Of a stretch of 64,000 nt of DNA, positions 33,796 to 41,561 are shown in pieces. This stretch comes from Sulfuricella sp. (GTDB taxonomy: Bacteria > Pseudomonadota > Gammaproteobacteria > Burkholderiales > Sulfuricellaceae), in NCBI GenBank assembly GCA_023266195.1, contig JAHFRP010000001.1, positions 124,001-188,000 on the forward strand, given 5' to 3'. A program made the position numbers and the translations under genes. Each line of letters starts with the position of its first letter. Position 1 is the first letter of the stretch. The notes beneath the pieces are model-generated. The model did not search any database. It was not told the DNA's origin and worked only from the letters and a program-made list of their open reading frames with translations.

Positions 33796-35655
33796 ATGCG
33801 CATCCTATTCCTGACCCATTCCTTCAACAGCCTGGCGCAACGCCTCTACCTGGAGCTGACGGCGCGCGGGCACGAGGTGTCGATCGAGTTCGACATCAGC
33901 GACGCGGTGACGCTGGAGGCGGTGGCGCTGTACCAGCCGGACCTGATCGTCGCGCCTTTCCTCAAGCGCGCGATTCCCGAGGCGATCTGGCGCGAGCGGG
34001 TGTGCCTGATCGTCCATCCCGGCATCAAGGGCGACCGCGGGCCTTCGGCGCTGGATTGGGCGATTCTGAATAATGAAGCCGAGTGGGGCGTGACCGTGCT
34101 GCAGGCCGCCGCCGAAATGGACGCCGGCGATATCTGGGCCGAGGCACGCTTTCCCATGCGCGCGGCGAGCAAGAGCAGCCTGTACCGCAACGAGGTGACG
34201 CAGGCGGCGGTAGCCGCTGTGCTGGAGGCGACGGAGAAGTTCGAGCGGGGCGGCTTTACGCCCGAGCCGCTCGACACCAGCCGGGCCGATGTGCGCGGCC
34301 AGTGGCGCCCGGCCATGCGCCAGGAAGACCGCGCCATCGACTGGCAACGTGACGACACCGCAGCCGTGCTGCGCAAGATCCGCTGTGCCGACGGTTTTCC
34401 CGGCGTGCTCGACGAAGTGCTGGGCCTCAAGTGCTATTTGTACGATGCCCATCCGGCGGAAGGCTTGGCCGGTGCGCCGGGTGAAGTGATTGTTCACGAT
34501 GGCGGCGCGATCTGCCGCGCGACGACGGACGGCGCGGTGTGGATCGGCCATTTGAAGGAAAAGCGCGAGGGCGAGCCGGCATTCAAATTGCCGGCGGAAA
34601 TGGTGTTGGGGGAGAGGCTGGCGGGGATTTTGCGGAGCCAGCCTTTTTGCACGCAAAATCAAATCCCCCCTAACCCCCCTTTTTCACCCGCGAGGAGTGG
34701 CAGCAAGCTGCACTCCGACTTTCTATCGACTAAAGTCGATGAAAGATCGTATGTCCCCGCCGGGTTCCCGCCGCTTCGCGGCGACCACGGCGAGACAAAG
34801 GGGGGGACAGGACACCACGGGCAGGGGTTTTGTCACGACATCCGCTACGAAGAAAAAAACGCCGTCGGTTTTCTCCATTTCGACTTCTACAACGGCGCCA
34901 TGGACACTCAACAATGTGAGCGCCTACTTCATGCCTACCTGGAGGCGGCGCGACGCGACACCAAAGTGATCGTGCTGGCGGGCGGGGCGGATTTCTGGTC
35001 GAACGGACTGCACCTCAACCTGATCGAGGCGGCGGACAGCGCGGCCGACGCATCCTGGGAAAACATCAATGCCATGAACGACCTGGCGCGCGCCGTCATC
35101 GAAACCGACAGCCACGTCACCCTGGCCGCGCTGAACGGCAACGCCGGCGCGGGCGGCGTATTCCTCGCGCTGGCGGCGGACCGGGTCGCGGCGCGCGCGG
35201 GCGTGGTGCTCAACCCGCATTACAAGGCGATGGGCAACCTGTACGGCTCGGAATACTGGACCTATCTGCTGCCGCGCCGGGTGGGCGCGGAGCGGGCCGC
35301 CGCGATCACCGACAATCGCCTGCCCATCGGGGCGTCGCAGGCGCAGGCGTTGGGCCTGATCGACGCGTGCTTCGAGGGCGATGCGGACGAATTCCGGCGC
35401 GAGGTGGAGGCGTTGGCGCAAAAACTCGCTGCCGACGCGCCAGCCTTGCTCGCCGGCAAAATCGAACGGCGCCGCCGCGACGAAGCCGAAAAACCGCTGG
35501 CCGCTTACCGCGCCGAGGAACTCGCCCACATGAAGCGCAATTTCTACGGCTTCGACCCCAGCTACCACGTGGCGCGCTACAATTTCGTCCACAAGGTGCC
35601 GCATTCGCGCACGCCGCGCCATCTGGCGCTGCACCGCAGAATTGGGGGAAAATAA
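33796..35655 (+). CDS. hoxX: CO-ligand enzyme HoxX/HypX with repeat-encoded linker
   Basis: A 619-residue two-domain protein. The N-terminal formyltransferase-like part has IVHPGIKGDRGPSALDW and MDAGDIW; the C-terminal enoyl-CoA hydratase-like part has VLAGGADFWSNGLHLN and LNGNAGAGGVFLALAADR, then GSEYWTYLLPRRVG. HypX makes CO from formyl-tetrahydrofolate for the active site under aerobic conditions. The interdomain linker contains about 50 extra residues from a repeat (34661-34810). No good ribosome site is seen. hoxA follows after 3 bp. Confidence 0.93.
   Translation: MRILFLTHSFNSLAQRLYLELTARGHEVSIEFDISDAVTLEAVALYQPDLIVAPFLKRAIPEAIWRERVCLIVHPGIKGDRGPSALDWAILNNEAEWGVTVLQAAAEMDAGDIWAEARFPMRAASKSSLYRNEVTQAAVAAVLEATEKFERGGFTPEPLDTSRADVRGQWRPAMRQEDRAIDWQRDDTAAVLRKIRCADGFPGVLDEVLGLKCYLYDAHPAEGLAGAPGEVIVHDGGAICRATTDGAVWIGHLKEKREGEPAFKLPAEMVLGERLAGILRSQPFCTQNQIPPNPPFSPARSGSKLHSDFLSTKVDERSYVPAGFPPLRGDHGETKGGTGHHGQGFCHDIRYEEKNAVGFLHFDFYNGAMDTQQCERLLHAYLEAARRDTKVIVLAGGADFWSNGLHLNLIEAADSAADASWENINAMNDLARAVIETDSHVTLAALNGNAGAGGVFLALAADRVAARAGVVLNPHYKAMGNLYGSEYWTYLLPRRVGAERAAAITDNRLPIGASQAQALGLIDACFEGDADEFRREVEALAQKLAADAPALLAGKIERRRRDEAEKPLAAYRAEELAHMKRNFYGFDPSYHVARYNFVHKVPHSRTPRHLALHRRIGGK
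34661..34810. repeat. Modular palindrome inserted in hoxX
   Basis: It starts AAATCCCCCCTAACCCCCCT. The frame GGAGTG...TCCCCGCCG - hairpin CCGC-TTC-GCGG - GGCGAGAC is as in hypF but in the opposite orientation. An extra block, GGCAGCAAGCTGCACTCC plus CTTTC-ATCGAC-TAAA-GTCGAT-GAAAG, sits inside. Related blocks occur at 48730-48915. Confidence 0.8.
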
Positions 35656-35658
35656 GCC

Positions 35659-37104
35659 ATGCCTAACCTTCCCACCGTCCTGGTCGTCGACGATGAAGTG
35701 CGCTCGCAGGAATCCCTGCGCCGCACGCTGGAGGAGGAATTCGAGGTGTTCACGGCGTCCGGGGCGGAAGAGGCGCTGGCGCTCCTGGAGCACGAGTGGG
35801 TGCACGTCATCCTGTGCGACCAGCGCATGCCGGGGACGAGCGGGGTGGATTTTCTCCGGCAGGTGCGCGAGCGCTGGCCGGACACGGTGCGCATCATTTT
35901 GTCCGGCTTCACCGAGACCGAGGACATCATCGCCGGCATCAACGCCGCCGGCATCTACCAGTACATCACCAAGCCCTGGCACCCCGATTCGCTGCTCTTG
36001 TCGGTGCGCGCGGCGGCGCAGCTCCACCGCTTGCAGCGGGAAAACCAGCAGGCGTCGCTCGAATTGCGCACCAGCGAGCCGGTGCTGCGGCGGCGGGTGG
36101 AGGCCAAGCGTGAAGCGCTCAAGAGCCGCTACGATTTCGTGCGCCTGGTGCGCGCCAAGGACAGCCCGGTCAACCGGGTCTGCCAGACCGCGCAGCGCAT
36201 TGCGTCCTACGATATTTCCGTGCTGATCACCGGCGAATCCGGCACCGGCAAGGAACTCCTCGCGCGCGCCATCCATTCCGGCAGCAGCCGCGCCGACCGC
36301 GTGTTCGTGATCGAAAACTGCGGCGCCCTGTCAGATACTCTGCTCGAATCCGAGCTGTTCGGCCACAAGCGCGGCGCCTTCACCGGCGCGTTCGAGAACC
36401 GCATCGGGCTGTTCGAGCAGGCCGACGGCGGCACCATCTTCCTGGACGAAATCGGCGATACCTCGCCCGCGTTCCAGGTCAAGTTGCTGCGCGTCCTGCA
36501 GGAAGGCGAGATTCGCCCGCTCGGCAGCTCGCGCACCCGCAGTGTCGATGTGCGGGTGATTTCGGCCACCAACCGCGACCTGGAAGACGACGTGCGCAAA
36601 GGGCGCTTCCGCGAAGACCTGTATTACCGCCTCACCACGTTCGCCCTGCGCGTGCCGCCCCTGCGCGAGCGCCCCAACGATATCCAGCCGCTCGCCGACC
36701 ATTTGCTGGACGAGGCCGCGCGCGCCCTCGACAAGCCGGTCAGGGGCTTCACCGCCGAGGCGGTGGATTGCCTGCGCGCCTACCACTGGCCGGGCAACGT
36801 GCGCGAACTGCAAAACGAGGTCGTCCGCATGCTGGCGCTGGCCGACGGCGAATACCTCGGTGCAGAGCTGCTCACCCCGCGGGTTCTGCGCGCGGTCGGA
36901 CAGGGGCCGGAGGATAACGATTTGACCCCCACTGCCACCGGCGAAGGGCTGCTCAAGGACCGGCTGGAAGTGCTGGAAAAATCCGTGCTCAAGGAAACCC
37001 TGATCCGCCACCGCTGGAACAAGTCGCGCGCCGCGGAGGAACTGGGGCTGTCGCGGGTGGGGCTGCGGGCCAAGTTGCAGCGGTTTGGGCTGGAGAGGAA
37101 ATAA
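35659..37104 (+). CDS. hoxA: NtrC-type regulator HoxA/HupR
   Basis: A 481-residue response regulator. The receiver has VVDDE and Asp54 in ILCDQRMPGTSG; a linker helix precedes the AAA+ domain with GESGTGKELLAR (Walker A), GAFTGAFENRIG (sigma-54 contact loop), TIFLDEIGD (Walker B) and RLTTFALRVPPLRERPNDI; the C-terminal Fis-type helix-turn-helix is SRAAEELGLSRVGLRAKLQR. It activates hydrogenase promoters with sigma-54 and responds to HoxJ; in relatives the unphosphorylated form is active. It lies 3 bp after hoxX. Confidence 0.93.
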   Translation: MPNLPTVLVVDDEVRSQESLRRTLEEEFEVFTASGAEEALALLEHEWVHVILCDQRMPGTSGVDFLRQVRERWPDTVRIILSGFTETEDIIAGINAAGIYQYITKPWHPDSLLLSVRAAAQLHRLQRENQQASLELRTSEPVLRRRVEAKREALKSRYDFVRLVRAKDSPVNRVCQTAQRIASYDISVLITGESGTGKELLARAIHSGSSRADRVFVIENCGALSDTLLESELFGHKRGAFTGAFENRIGLFEQADGGTIFLDEIGDTSPAFQVKLLRVLQEGEIRPLGSSRTRSVDVRVISATNRDLEDDVRKGRFREDLYYRLTTFALRVPPLRERPNDIQPLADHLLDEAARALDKPVRGFTAEAVDCLRAYHWPGNVRELQNEVVRMLALADGEYLGAELLTPRVLRAVGQGPEDNDLTPTATGEGLLKDRLEVLEKSVLKETLIRHRWNKSRAAEELGLSRVGLRAKLQRFGLERK

Positions 37105-37113
37105 ACAAAAAAG

Positions 37114-37242
37114 CTGTTAGCCGCCGATTAACGCAGATGAACGCCGATTAATCAAAATATTGCGCGTCCACGGCTTGTGGTGACTGGCAAAAATTTTTTG
37201 CGGAAATATCGGCGTTTATCTGCGTTAATCGGCGGTTGAACA
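37114..37242. repeat. GCCGATTAACGC inverted repeat between hoxA and hoxB
   Basis: GTTAGCCGCCGATTAACGCA then GATGAACGCCG on the left, and CGGCGTTTATCTGCGTTAAT then CGGCGGTTGAAC on the right; near-perfect 30-bp arms with a 57-bp loop. Full version of the family seen at 7801 and 26831. Confidence 0.8.
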
Positions 37243-37266
37243 AATTTTAGGGTCGAATGGAAAAGC

Positions 37267-38271
37267 ATGCCTGATTTGAACATCCTCTGGCTCCAGTCCG
37301 CCGGCTGCGGCGGGTGCAGCATTTCGCTGCTCAACGCCGAGTCGCCCGACCTGCATGGCGCGCTGGCGACGGCGGGGGCGCGCCTGCTGTGGCATCCGTC
37401 GCTGAGCGAGGAGTCCGGCGCGGATGCGCTGGCGATATTCGAGCGCTGCTTGTCCGGCGAAACGCGGCTCGACGTGCTGTGCGTCGAGGGGGCGATGCTG
37501 CGCGGGCCGAACGGGACGGGCAAATTCCACCTCCTGTCCGGCAGCGGCGACCCGATGATGCAGTGGGTCAGGCGGCTGGCGGCGGTGGCGCGCTATACCC
37601 TCGCCATCGGCAGCTGCGCAGCTTTCGGCGGCATCAATATTTCGCGCGGCAACCCCACCGGTGCCTGCGGCCTGCAATACGAAAGCGATGTTCCGGGCGG
37701 CCTGCTCGGCGCCGATTACCGCGCCGGTTCCGGGATGCCGGTGATCAACGTGGCGGGTTGTCCGACCCATCCCAATTGGGTGACCGAGACTCTGACCCTG
37801 CTGGCGCTGGGCGAGCTGACCCCGGACCAGCTCGATCCGCTCGGCCGGCCGCGCCATTACGCCGACCACCTGGTGCACCATGGCTGCCCGCGCAACGAAT
37901 ACTACGAATTCAAGGCCAGCGCGGAGAAATCCTCCGATCTCGGCTGCCTGATGGAAAACCTGGGCTGCAAGGGCACCCAGGCGCACGCCGACTGCAATCT
38001 CCGCCTGTGGAACGGCGAGGGCTCCTGCCCGCGCGGCGGCTATGCCTGCATCAGCTGCACCGAACCGGGCTTCGAGGATCCCGGCCACCCCTTCGGATAT
38101 ACGCCGAAATTCGCCGGTATCCCGATCGGCCTGCCGACCGACATGCCCAAGGCCTGGTTTGTCGCGCTGGCGTCGCTGTCGAAATCCGCCACGCCGAAGC
38201 GGGTACGGGAAAACGCCCATGCGGACCACCAGATTGTGCCGCCGGCGGTGAAGAAGACGAGGTTGAAGTGA
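37267..38271 (+). CDS. hoxB: Regulatory hydrogenase small subunit (H2 sensor)
   Basis: A 334-residue HoxB/HupU. It begins directly at MPDLNILWLQSAGCGGCSIS with no Tat signal, so it stays in the cytoplasm. IGSCAAFGGINISRG, NVAGCPTHPNWV, HHGCPRNEYYEF, LGCKGTQAHADCN and CPRGGYACISCTEPG provide cluster ligands. With HoxC it binds H2 and signals to HoxJ rather than doing bulk catalysis. Confidence 0.95.
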   Translation: MPDLNILWLQSAGCGGCSISLLNAESPDLHGALATAGARLLWHPSLSEESGADALAIFERCLSGETRLDVLCVEGAMLRGPNGTGKFHLLSGSGDPMMQWVRRLAAVARYTLAIGSCAAFGGINISRGNPTGACGLQYESDVPGGLLGADYRAGSGMPVINVAGCPTHPNWVTETLTLLALGELTPDQLDPLGRPRHYADHLVHHGCPRNEYYEFKASAEKSSDLGCLMENLGCKGTQAHADCNLRLWNGEGSCPRGGYACISCTEPGFEDPGHPFGYTPKFAGIPIGLPTDMPKAWFVALASLSKSATPKRVRENAHADHQIVPPAVKKTRLK

Positions 38272-38280
38272 GCTATGTGA

Positions 38281-38384
38281 AGAGAGAGGAGAGAGGAGTG
38301 AGGAGTAAAAACCATGTCACCACGTTGAGCGGGTCGCAGCAGGAGCTTTTCACTCCTCACTCCTCACTCCTCACCCCTTACTCC
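38281..38384. repeat. GGAGTGA heptamer inverted repeat between hoxB and hoxC
   Basis: GAGGAGTGAGGAGTAAAAA on the left and TTTTCACTCCTCACTCCTCA (+CTCC) on the right. Same family as the hypF inserts at 28029 and 29484. It ends 2 bp before the hoxC ATG, so it also shapes the hoxC ribosome-binding region. Confidence 0.8.
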
Positions 38385-38386
38385 AT

Positions 38387-39832
38387 ATGCGTCTGATCGT
38401 CGGCCCCTTCAATCGCGTCGAGGGCGATCTCGAAGTCGCCCTCGACATCGCCGACGGGCGGGTGGTTTCGGCGCAGGTCAACGCGCCGCTGTATCGCGGT
38501 TTCGAGCAGATCATGCAGGGTCGCGACCCATTCGATGCGCTGGTGATCGCGCCGCGCATCTGCGGCATCTGTTCGGTGTCGCAGTCGGCCGCCGCGGCGA
38601 CCGTCCTGGCCGGGGCGATGGGCCTGGACATGCCGCCCAACGGTCGGCTGGCGCAGAACCTGACGATGGCCTGCGAAAACATGGCTGACCATTTTTCCCA
38701 TTTTTACCTGTTTTTCATGCCGGATTTCGCCCGCGACGCCTACCGCGACCGCGCCTGGTTTTCACAGGCCCAGGCCCGCTTCAAGGCGATCTCCGGATCG
38801 GCGGCGCAGCAGGCGCTGCCGGCGCGCGCCGACTTTCTCCACCTGATGGCCTACCTGGCCGGGAAATGGCCGCACACCCTGAGCATCCAGCCGGGCGGCT
38901 CGGCCAAGGGCGTGGAGGCGGCGGAAAAGGCGCGCATGCTGGCGGTGATCCACCAGTTCCGCCGCTTTCTCGAACAGACCCTGTTCGGCGACCGGCTTGA
39001 AGCCATTGCCGCGCTCGATTCCGAAGCGGCGCTGCAAGCCTGGATCGACGCCCGCCCAGCCGGGGCGAGCGATTTCCGGCTGTTCCTCGAAATCTCGCGC
39101 GGCCTGCAACTGCACCGCCTCGGCCGCGCCGCCGACCGCTTCATGAGCTATGGCAGCTATCCGTTCGAATCCTCCCACCTGTTCCGCCCCGGCGTGTGGC
39201 ACGGCGAATGGCAGGCGCTCGACCCGGCTGCCATCGCCGAGGACGTCAGCCACAGCCTGATGTCCGGGCCGCCGGAGCCGTTGCCGCCGGCGCTGGGCAT
39301 CACCCTGCCGCTGGAAGAAAAGGCCGGCGCCTATTCCTGGTGCAAGGCGCCGCGGCTGGCCGGCGCGGTGATGGAAACCGGCGCCCTGGCGCGGCAACTG
39401 GTGCAGGGCCACCCCCTGGCGCGCGATCTGGCGGCGCGCCACGGCGGCAACGTGCACAACCGCGTCGTCGCGCGCCTGCTGGAATTCGCGCTGGTGGTGC
39501 CGGCGATGGAAAACTGGGTGAAGCGGCTCGCGCCGGGCGAGCCGTTTTGCCTCCACGGAGAAATGCCGGACGACGCCCGCAGCGTCGGCCTGGTCGAAGC
39601 CGCGCGCGGCAGTCTCGGCCACTGGCTGCACGTGCACCGCGGCCGGATTTTCAACTACCAGATCATCGCCCCGACCACCTGGAATTTCTCCCCGCGCGAT
39701 GCCGCCGGCACACCGGGCGCGCTGGAGCAGGCTCTGGTCGGCGCGCCGGTACTGCCCGGCGAGGACACGCCGGTGGCGGTGCAGCACGTGGTGCGTTCGT
39801 TCGATCCGTGCATGGTGTGCACGGTGCATTGA
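38387..39832 (+). CDS. hoxC: Regulatory hydrogenase large subunit (H2 sensor)
   Basis: A 481-residue HoxC/HupV. RLIVGPFNRVEGDLEVALDI, RICGICSVSQSAAAAT and the C-terminal DPCMVCTVH bind NiFe. The protein stops exactly at that His, without the tail found in HybC, as expected for sensor hydrogenases, which need no protease. It completes the island; toxin-antitoxin genes follow on the other strand. The start region is inside or beside repeat DNA and no clear ribosome site is visible. Confidence 0.95.
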   Translation: MRLIVGPFNRVEGDLEVALDIADGRVVSAQVNAPLYRGFEQIMQGRDPFDALVIAPRICGICSVSQSAAAATVLAGAMGLDMPPNGRLAQNLTMACENMADHFSHFYLFFMPDFARDAYRDRAWFSQAQARFKAISGSAAQQALPARADFLHLMAYLAGKWPHTLSIQPGGSAKGVEAAEKARMLAVIHQFRRFLEQTLFGDRLEAIAALDSEAALQAWIDARPAGASDFRLFLEISRGLQLHRLGRAADRFMSYGSYPFESSHLFRPGVWHGEWQALDPAAIAEDVSHSLMSGPPEPLPPALGITLPLEEKAGAYSWCKAPRLAGAVMETGALARQLVQGHPLARDLAARHGGNVHNRVVARLLEFALVVPAMENWVKRLAPGEPFCLHGEMPDDARSVGLVEAARGSLGHWLHVHRGRIFNYQIIAPTTWNFSPRDAAGTPGALEQALVGAPVLPGEDTPVAVQHVVRSFDPCMVCTVH

Positions 39833-39900
39833 CGCTCCTCCCATTTTCTCTTATTCGTGTAGGGAGTGGAAAACCGTGGTCTGTCCCCCATTCGAACCAG

Positions 39901-40188
39901 TCAGGCGGCTTCGAGTTCGACGTGAACGCGGCGGCCGAGCGCGGCTGCGATGTTCACCAGGGCGTCGAGCGAGAAGCGTGAAATTCGACCGCGCAGCAAA
40001 TCGTTGATGCGCGGCTGGGTCACGCCGCAATGCGATGCGGCTTCGAGTTGCGTCCACCCTTTTTCCTCGACAACGGCGGCGATTTTGTCCATGAGTTCGG
40101 AGCGCAGCCTCAGGTTGGCCGCTTCTTCCGGCGTGTCGGAAATCGCATCCCACACGCTGGCGTAACTTTCGATCTTCGATTTGCTCAT
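39901..40188 (-). CDS. XRE-family antitoxin (HigA-like)
   Basis: A 95-residue helix-turn-helix protein: GWTQLEAASHCGVTQPRIND is the DNA-binding unit, then RFSLDALVNIAAALGRRV. It follows the toxin gene with a 1-base overlap, the usual HigB-HigA order, and would neutralise it and repress the shared promoter through the palindrome at 40521-40536. Confidence 0.87.
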   Translation of the reverse strand: MSKSKIESYASVWDAISDTPEEAANLRLRSELMDKIAAVVEEKGWTQLEAASHCGVTQPRINDLLRGRISRFSLDALVNIAAALGRRVHVELEAA

Positions 40189-40511
40189 TATTTACCTCTC
40201 AACAATTGTGCGAAGCGTGCTTTCGCGGTGTCCATGTCTCGTTTCGATGTGGTCTGGGTTTTCTTCTGAAAGGCATGCAGGATGTAAACGGCGTCAGCCA
40301 GGCGGGCCGTGTAGATCACCCGGAATGCGCCGGCGTCATCCCATATCCGAATTTCCTCAACACCCTTGCCAATTGAGGGTATGGGTTTAAAGTCGTCGGG
40401 CTGCTTGCCGTTCTGCACTTTGTCAAGCTGGCGTCCCGCATCTTGTCGCGCGTCCTTAGGGAATTCGCGCAAACACTTGAGTGAGTCGCCAAGGAATCGG
40501 ACCGGTTTCAT
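40188..40511 (-). CDS. RelE/HigB-like toxin (phage Gp49 family)
   Basis: A 107-residue protein of the PF05973 type: FPKDARQDAGRQLDKVQNG, then EIRIWDDAGAFRVIYTARLADAVYILHAFQKKTQTT, the conserved core with basic and aromatic residues. Such toxins cut mRNA, often at the ribosome. It is first gene of the pair. Confidence 0.87.
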   Translation of the reverse strand: MKPVRFLGDSLKCLREFPKDARQDAGRQLDKVQNGKQPDDFKPIPSIGKGVEEIRIWDDAGAFRVIYTARLADAVYILHAFQKKTQTTSKRDMDTAKARFAQLLRGK

Positions 40512-40520
40512 GTTTCAATG

Positions 40521-40559
40521 ATATCCGTATGGATATAAAAATACAAACCAAACTTTCAA
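40521..40559 (-). promoter_or_regulatory. Toxin-antitoxin promoter with palindromic operator
   Basis: On the minus strand TTGAAA (40559-40554), a 16-bp spacer and TATATC (40537-40532). The perfect dyad ATATCC-GTAT-GGATAT (40521-40536) overlaps the -10, a good place for autorepression by the antitoxin. Confidence 0.6.
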
Positions 40560-40567
40560 TAAAAAGC

Positions 40568-40640
40568 CCGTAGGATGCGGTGAGCTTGCGATCCGCATCA
40601 ATCGCGAACGATGCGGTTCCTTCGTCGCCGCATCCTACGG
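40568..40640. repeat. REPIN, GTAGGATGCGG type
   Basis: CCGTAGGATGCGG and CCGCATCCTACGG arms, each with its own hairpin, placed between the two toxin-antitoxin pairs. Confidence 0.8.
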
Positions 40641-40659
40641 CCCTGAAATGCCCTTCGAC

Positions 40660-41073
40660 TTATTGCGATTCCGGGCAGATCAGCCGCACTGAGGGAAAAT
40701 AAGTCCGGTAGCGGCGGCTATCCCGTGTCAGCAACCCCATCTTGTTGACCGCGGCATGCGCGCCGATAAAAAAATCCGGCAGGGGTGAGCGTTTTAACCC
40801 GCCTTTTTTCCGGTATTGCAGAAAGCACTTTCCGGCCAGAAAAGCGGCTTCCCATGGTAATGGCGCATATTCGAAGTCGGCCATGGGCAGTGCCTCGCTC
40901 ATTTCCTCAATAGTGGCAAAGCCGATGGAAACCTCGGAGTAGATCACCGGGTTGATCACCAGCGCATTGTCCTCGGCGCACGTTGCGAGCGCATTCGCGG
41001 ACCAGGCGTTCCATACTGGGTCGAGTTCGACAATATCCAGAATGACATTGCTGTCCACCAGAATCTTTCGCAT
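40660..41073 (-). CDS. PIN-domain toxin (VapC-like)
   Basis: A 137-residue PIN ribonuclease: ILVDSNVILDIVE has the first Asp, INPVIYSEVSIGF the Glu, and LPDFFIGAHAAVNKMGLLTRD the later acids. It would cleave RNA unless held by the antitoxin. The ATG at 41073 overlaps the antitoxin stop by one base (TGATG), so translation is coupled. Confidence 0.87.
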   Translation of the reverse strand: MRKILVDSNVILDIVELDPVWNAWSANALATCAEDNALVINPVIYSEVSIGFATIEEMSEALPMADFEYAPLPWEAAFLAGKCFLQYRKKGGLKRSPLPDFFIGAHAAVNKMGLLTRDSRRYRTYFPSVRLICPESQ

Positions 41074-41303
41074 CAATCGTCACCCCGTGTCAGCGCCATG
41101 ATTTCGTCGGTCGTCATGCGGATGGTTGCCTTGCCACGCATCCGCTCGACCAGTTTTTGCCCGCGGGTTGCCTGGCCGGGCGATTTTTTCAGGAGAACTT
41201 CACCATCGCGGAATTCGAACTCTACGTCGGTATTCGGGAGCAACCCCGCTTGCGCCCTGATTTCAATCGGGATGGTGACTTGCCCTTTGCTGGTGATGCG
41301 CAT
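41073..41303 (-). CDS. AbrB/MazE-like antitoxin (VapB-like)
   Basis: A 76-residue swapped-hairpin protein: MRITSKGQVTIPIEIRAQAG is the classic AbrB start, followed by FEFRDGEVLLKKSPG. The tail would bind the PIN toxin. First gene of the pair. Confidence 0.88.
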   Translation of the reverse strand: MRITSKGQVTIPIEIRAQAGLLPNTDVEFEFRDGEVLLKKSPGQATRGQKLVERMRGKATIRMTTDEIMALTRGDD

Positions 41304-41561
41304 TTTTCAGCTCCTTGTAAAATCTTGTCTTGAAGTGTGAGTAATACCAGTAACCATCTTACTGAAGAATTCAAGGTTAAGCCATTCCGGGTTTTATGGC
41401 GATCGTTGCAAAAAAACAACACATTTTCCGCTATGATCAAAAAACGAACCGTTTTTCTTAACCAGCGCTAGGAAACCGGATTCCCCTTGGTGATAATGAA
41501 GCTGTCTGAAAGGACAGGGCTCTGCAGAGCTTCAATTCGATTAACTCAAGGAGAGAAACAC

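Noticed and set aside
41406-41437. Porin promoter TTGCAA...TATGAT
   Set aside because: The spacer is 20 bp, too long for a normal sigma-70 promoter.
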